NCBI GenBank assembly: GCA_002778195.1
Contig: PCDI01000005.1
Location: 1,675,984-1,739,983 of the forward strand
Direction of reading: 5' to 3'
Source of the DNA: Raffaelea ambrosiae
Lineage: Eukaryota; Ascomycota; Sordariomycetes; Ophiostomatales; Ophiostomataceae
DNA: 64,000 nucleotides
The notes under the pieces: generated by a model
The model's database searches: none
What the model saw: the letters and a program-made list of their open reading frames with translations, nothing else
What the model was told of the DNA's origin: nothing
Position numbers and translations under genes: made by a program
Shown here: in pieces, positions 60,231 through 64,000 of the stretch
Layout: each line of letters opens with the position of its first letter
How positions within the stretch are numbered: position 1 is the stretch's first letter

Positions 60231-63167
60231 GAGAACTCGCAAAGGAGACAAGAAAATGGACCGGAAGCATTGTTCTCAATAAAACATCGATTTGAGAATA
60301 AAAATAAAGAACAGCTGTTGAAACGCTTTTGGCGGCCAAGAGTGTCGCTGCCGTGTTTCGCATTTCGAAAAGAATATTTGTCTGGTGTGTCTGTGATCGG
60401 CTCAAAACAACAAGAGAAAAAGAAAAGAAAGAGGCACAGAGACAAGAGCGAGCATGCCAGCGAGCCAATGAGCCGTTGAAGCTCCCGTTGCTTGCCCGGT
60501 GACAGAATCGCATACATAGCAGTTACGAAGTATTGTTTTCTGGATATGCATATCCATCCCTCCGGCATCCCCTTCATTTCCGCTCTCTGTTAATCCTGCG
60601 CACGGTAGCAAGACATGACAGAGAGAAACCTAAAGAAAGAGAGAGAAAGAGGGTGGAACAAAAAAAAAGGGGGGGGAGGCATCAATCATGCTCGCTGTAA
60701 ATCTAGACCCGTTCATCAACACAGCAGGATCGTTCGTATTTCGGAGATTCCTGAATACCGTATCTCCTTGCCATGAACATAACCATAGAGGATTCTACAA
60801 ACCAGGGAAGAGGAAGGAGAGACAATCACAAGGTTACCTCTGAGCCCGGCGTCCAAACGCTCGCGTTTCACACTTGCAAACGCACGAAAGGGGGAACAAA
60901 TCGGATTTGGTGTGGACAACTTCCGCTCGTGCTTGTGTACCAATCTGGTAACTCGGCCATGTGGGGTGCCCGAGGAAAAGAAGAAGGCAGGGAAAGAGAA
61001 AGGCAGAGAGGCAGGCAGAGCTTGTTGGTGCCAATAGGGGTTTTCTTTGCTCGTCCCGAATCCGCATCCTTCGTCGTATGTCTGTCTGTCTGTATGTCTG
61101 TCTGTCCAGAGACCTGATTTTGTCATTTACCATTCTCTCTCTCTGACTGCGGCACGCGTTGAGAGAACAGGGGGGTGAATGAAACAAACCAAAGACCGTC
61201 GTAAAGGTAACTATTACGTGTTTGCGCGGGCCAAGGCGTGATGCAAAATGTAGGCATGGAGGGATGCTTGTTTGGCTGGCCACGATAAAGATACCGTACT
61301 GTTGTTTGGCTGACGACGGCCCTGTCTGACAGCGGACCGAACTGGCTGTCCTGGCGGAAACTGCCCTGGCTGGCCGTGGCCCGTGGCTGGTTCACCCCCT
61401 ATCATCTGTAACATATCACAAATTTCGGTTGCCATCCTCTTCCCACACCCATCCACTCCCAAGAAACCTTATTCCCCTACCTGCTTGCCTGCCTGCTCGC
61501 CTGCTGGCCCTCTTCTTTACCCCCTGGTTCGAGCTCTTCCCAGCGGCAACAGGGGGACGGGGGGGAGGGGGGGGATGGGAAGACGGGGGTGGTGCCAGGG
61601 CGGGTGAACGGGGCGGAAGCCTTTCTTTGGCGAAACACTGCCAATGCGATGGGGTTTTGGCGGCCACTGGGGAAACCAGGATGCGCGGTGCCTGCAGTTC
61701 ATGCTTGGTGGCGGGCTGCAGGGTGTCTTCCATGCAATATCAGAGCAGCTTATGGGACAAGCAGGCCTTGAGGCCGGAAACTTCAGATAGTTTGGGCACT
61801 GCACTAAGATACATCAGATTAATGGGGTGCCTGGATATGTGGGATATGTGGGAATGTGGGAATTCTGGGATGTCAAACCTGAATGGCAAAATGAGACTGG
61901 ACTACGATACGCGGTAGAAAGCCTTGCGTATGCTGATGAGTCTCCTGATGAGTCTTGACAGGTCTTGGTGAGTCTTGACTGTTCATACTTGCAAGAAAGA
62001 CTCCGTGCTGCTCCATAGTATCTGACCGTTCTGTGTAAACACAGAAGCAAGCTCTTTCACGTAGCAGTAGAAACATGTACGCATTTCTACCCCATGCTCG
62101 CTAAAACAACGGCAGGTGAGACGGAGTGGTCCTCAGTTCAGGTTGCCCGTCGGTTTCTCTTTGTCCACTGCTAATCCTCCGCCTAATGTCTGACCCACTT
62201 TGGACGGCAGGGCAGGCAGATGAAGGTCGGTCGGCCTGCAGGGCGGTCTTACTGTAGTGCATATTCTACTACAGAACTGTCCGTTTTAGATCAGACGTGG
62301 AGAGAAAAGAAGAAGAACGCTACTCGTATGTAAGATGGTTTGAAATAACGGAACAGGACAAGGCCGAGATAGCGTGATTCACCATGTGCGGAGAGAAAAA
62401 GAAGAAAAGAAAAAAAGTAGAGAGAGAGGATACGCGACAGGGGTGGCAGGATGTGACTGTCGGTGTGAATGAAAAGGACACTGCAGGTTGGGTGTGGGTG
62501 GCAAACAGCAAGAGGAGGGAATACATAATAGTAGTAAAAAGAAACGAAGAGAGATAAAAAAAGAGTTCTTTTTTATCGTGTTTCGGGGTAGGCGGGCAAC
62601 TGCCGCGCGCGCTCTGATTGGCTCGCTGTATAAATGGGCTGCAGGCCGGATACCATTCTACGGTTTCAACTATTACTCGCCGACGAGCAAGCGAACCAGA
62701 CAACGGGACAAGCAATAAGGTGAAAAATATGGCGCCAAAAAAAAAGAATAAATAAGAAAAAAAAAAAAGCAAGAGGCAACCTGCGCGGGAAGCAGCCGCC
62801 CTTGTCGACTCGTTCCTCGCGGAACCGTGAGGATATAATCAAGGAAGGAAAGGCAAGAAAAAAAAGGGTAGAGAAAAGCGAAGAGCAATATGAATAGACG
62901 GGTTTGAATGCCGCTTGGCCCAAAATAGCCTTGGCCAATGAAGGAACGAGTCGGCTCTCTGTCGTGTCATTCTCTCTCTGCATCCTCTCTGGCTTGGCCG
63001 CCTTGCTCAGACGGTTCCCTCGAGAGACCTCGCCGGCCTTTTTCTGACCATTGCCCAATCCTCTTGCCGTAAAGTGGCCAACCAGGAGGCCAGGAGGATG
63101 GCTGTCCCAGACTAGCCAGACAGAGGCACAGACAGTGCTCGTACGCAGGCAATGGGCACCTAAAGAG

Positions 63168-63205
63168 ACTGGAGACACTGGAAACACTGGAAACACTGGA
63201 AACGC
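63168..63205 (+). repeat. 9-bp tandem repeat (ACACTGGAA)
   Basis: Three copies of ACACTGGAA preceded by a related GAGACTGGAG unit. Non-coding. Confidence 0.8.
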
Positions 63206-64000
63206 AAGGAACGACTACGAGACACATGACAGGACAAAACAGGTCAACAAACGCTGTGCGTCGACGAAGAACATTTGCAGCATTGGTGGACGAGCAGGGA
63301 GCAGCAGGGCCAGCAGGGCCGGGACAGCAAACCCTCCCCTGGCCCCTTCTTGGCCTTCTGTGGCACCAATGCACGACAGGAGGGCAAAGACGCCACCTTA
63401 ATCTTCCGTGCGGGACAGGATGCGTTGTACGTACAGACACGCCCGCATACGCAGACGCACATGAGATGCTCGCTCTCCGATAGTTACATGGCAAGATACT
63501 CGTACATGGGAAAAAGAGGGGAGGGGGGGTGCAAGAGGAAGAAGGTGAGGGAGGGGCGCGGTGTGGATAGTGGTGCCCCCCCCCCCCCCCCATGAGCTGC
63601 GTTAGGTCCCAGAGATTGAACCAGATAATGAGAACGCGGCGACAGACACTACGTACAAGCAGTGCAACCTCGAGCCGCAATAAAGAAAAAAAAAAAACCT
63701 CTGTTTTCTCAGCTGTGCTCATGTTTCTCTTTCCCGTGTGGCTCCCCATGCAGAGAAGGGGAAAAAGGGGGGAGAGGCGGGAAGGATGAATGGGTACAGC
63801 GAGGGGCAGGAAAGAGGGGATACTACATGGTACTCGTAAGGTGCAGACAAGTGAGCACTCGCATGTGCAGGAGGGGGGGTACGCGGAAGAGGCGAGGGGA
63901 AGGGAGGAACGACGACAGACGGGACGGAGAGACGGATGAGAAGACGGACGAGGAGACGGACGGGCCAGAAAACGGGATGGGGCAACAGGCGGGACAGACA

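Larger units (their letters stand above)
49197..64000. other. 14.8-kb region without a supported gene
   Basis: Frames up to 413 codons (56448-57689, minus) and 327 codons (53392-54375, plus) occur, but none has a recognisable domain, most overlap others on the opposite strand, and their composition is Arg/Ser/Pro/Cys-rich as expected from random GC-moderate DNA. The region holds many microsatellites and the main cluster of the TACTATGTAC and TACTCGTA motifs from 52627 to 63838. I found no tRNA B-box in a plausible context, no transposase and no terminal repeats. It may be the upstream control region of the gene at 40-49 kb, a long non-coding transcript, or plain intergenic DNA. Confidence 0.5.

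Overview
The window is nuclear DNA from a filamentous ascomycete (Pezizomycotina, probably Sordariomycetes; I cannot place the species). The reasons are short GT-AG introns with CTRAC-type branch points, a PalI/RIM9 pH-signalling gene with a long Gly/Pro/Arg-rich tail, a fungal S1/P1 nuclease, Ser/Thr-rich wall proteins and pyrimidine-rich leaders. Homopolymers and short tandem repeats are common both inside and outside genes. A 30-base N gap lies at 9737-9766.

Layout. From 1 to 8.5 kb: the 3' end of a Thr/Ser/Pro-rich protein gene, a secreted Asn-rich protein (minus strand), 4.4 kb without a gene, and a secreted S1/P1 nuclease (minus). From 9.7 to 17.2 kb: a PQ-loop membrane transporter, a pirin, an unrecognised Cys-containing protein (minus) and a small GPI-anchored-type Ser/Thr-rich wall protein. 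From 17.2 to 22.6 kb: no gene, ending in a 1.2-kb CT-rich leader. From 22.6 to 39.3 kb: the densest part, with palI, an unrecognised 1027-aa repeat protein (minus), the COPI gamma subunit SEC21 in five exons, and the ribosome-quality-control factor RQC2/TAE2 (minus). From 40.4 to 49.2 kb: one minus-strand gene for a Gln-rich putative regulator with two related domains (DUF8032/RfeG-like from memory). It has a 1.9-kb intron and probably a first exon nearly 4 kb further upstream. From 49.2 to 64 kb: about 15 kb in which I can support no gene.

The genes form no operon or obvious pathway cluster. They are housekeeping genes (COPI vesicle coat, stalled-ribosome rescue), cell-surface or secreted products, and regulators (PalI, the DUF8032-like protein).

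The least explained signal is in the gene-poor DNA. A 10-mer, TACTATGTAC, occurs exactly nine times by eye where about 0.1 is expected. An 8-mer, TACTCGTA, occurs fifteen times where about 2 is expected. Both lie only outside the genes and cluster at about 18-21 kb and 52-64 kb. All exon joins were worked out by eye from splice signals and reading phase; no alignment or search was run.
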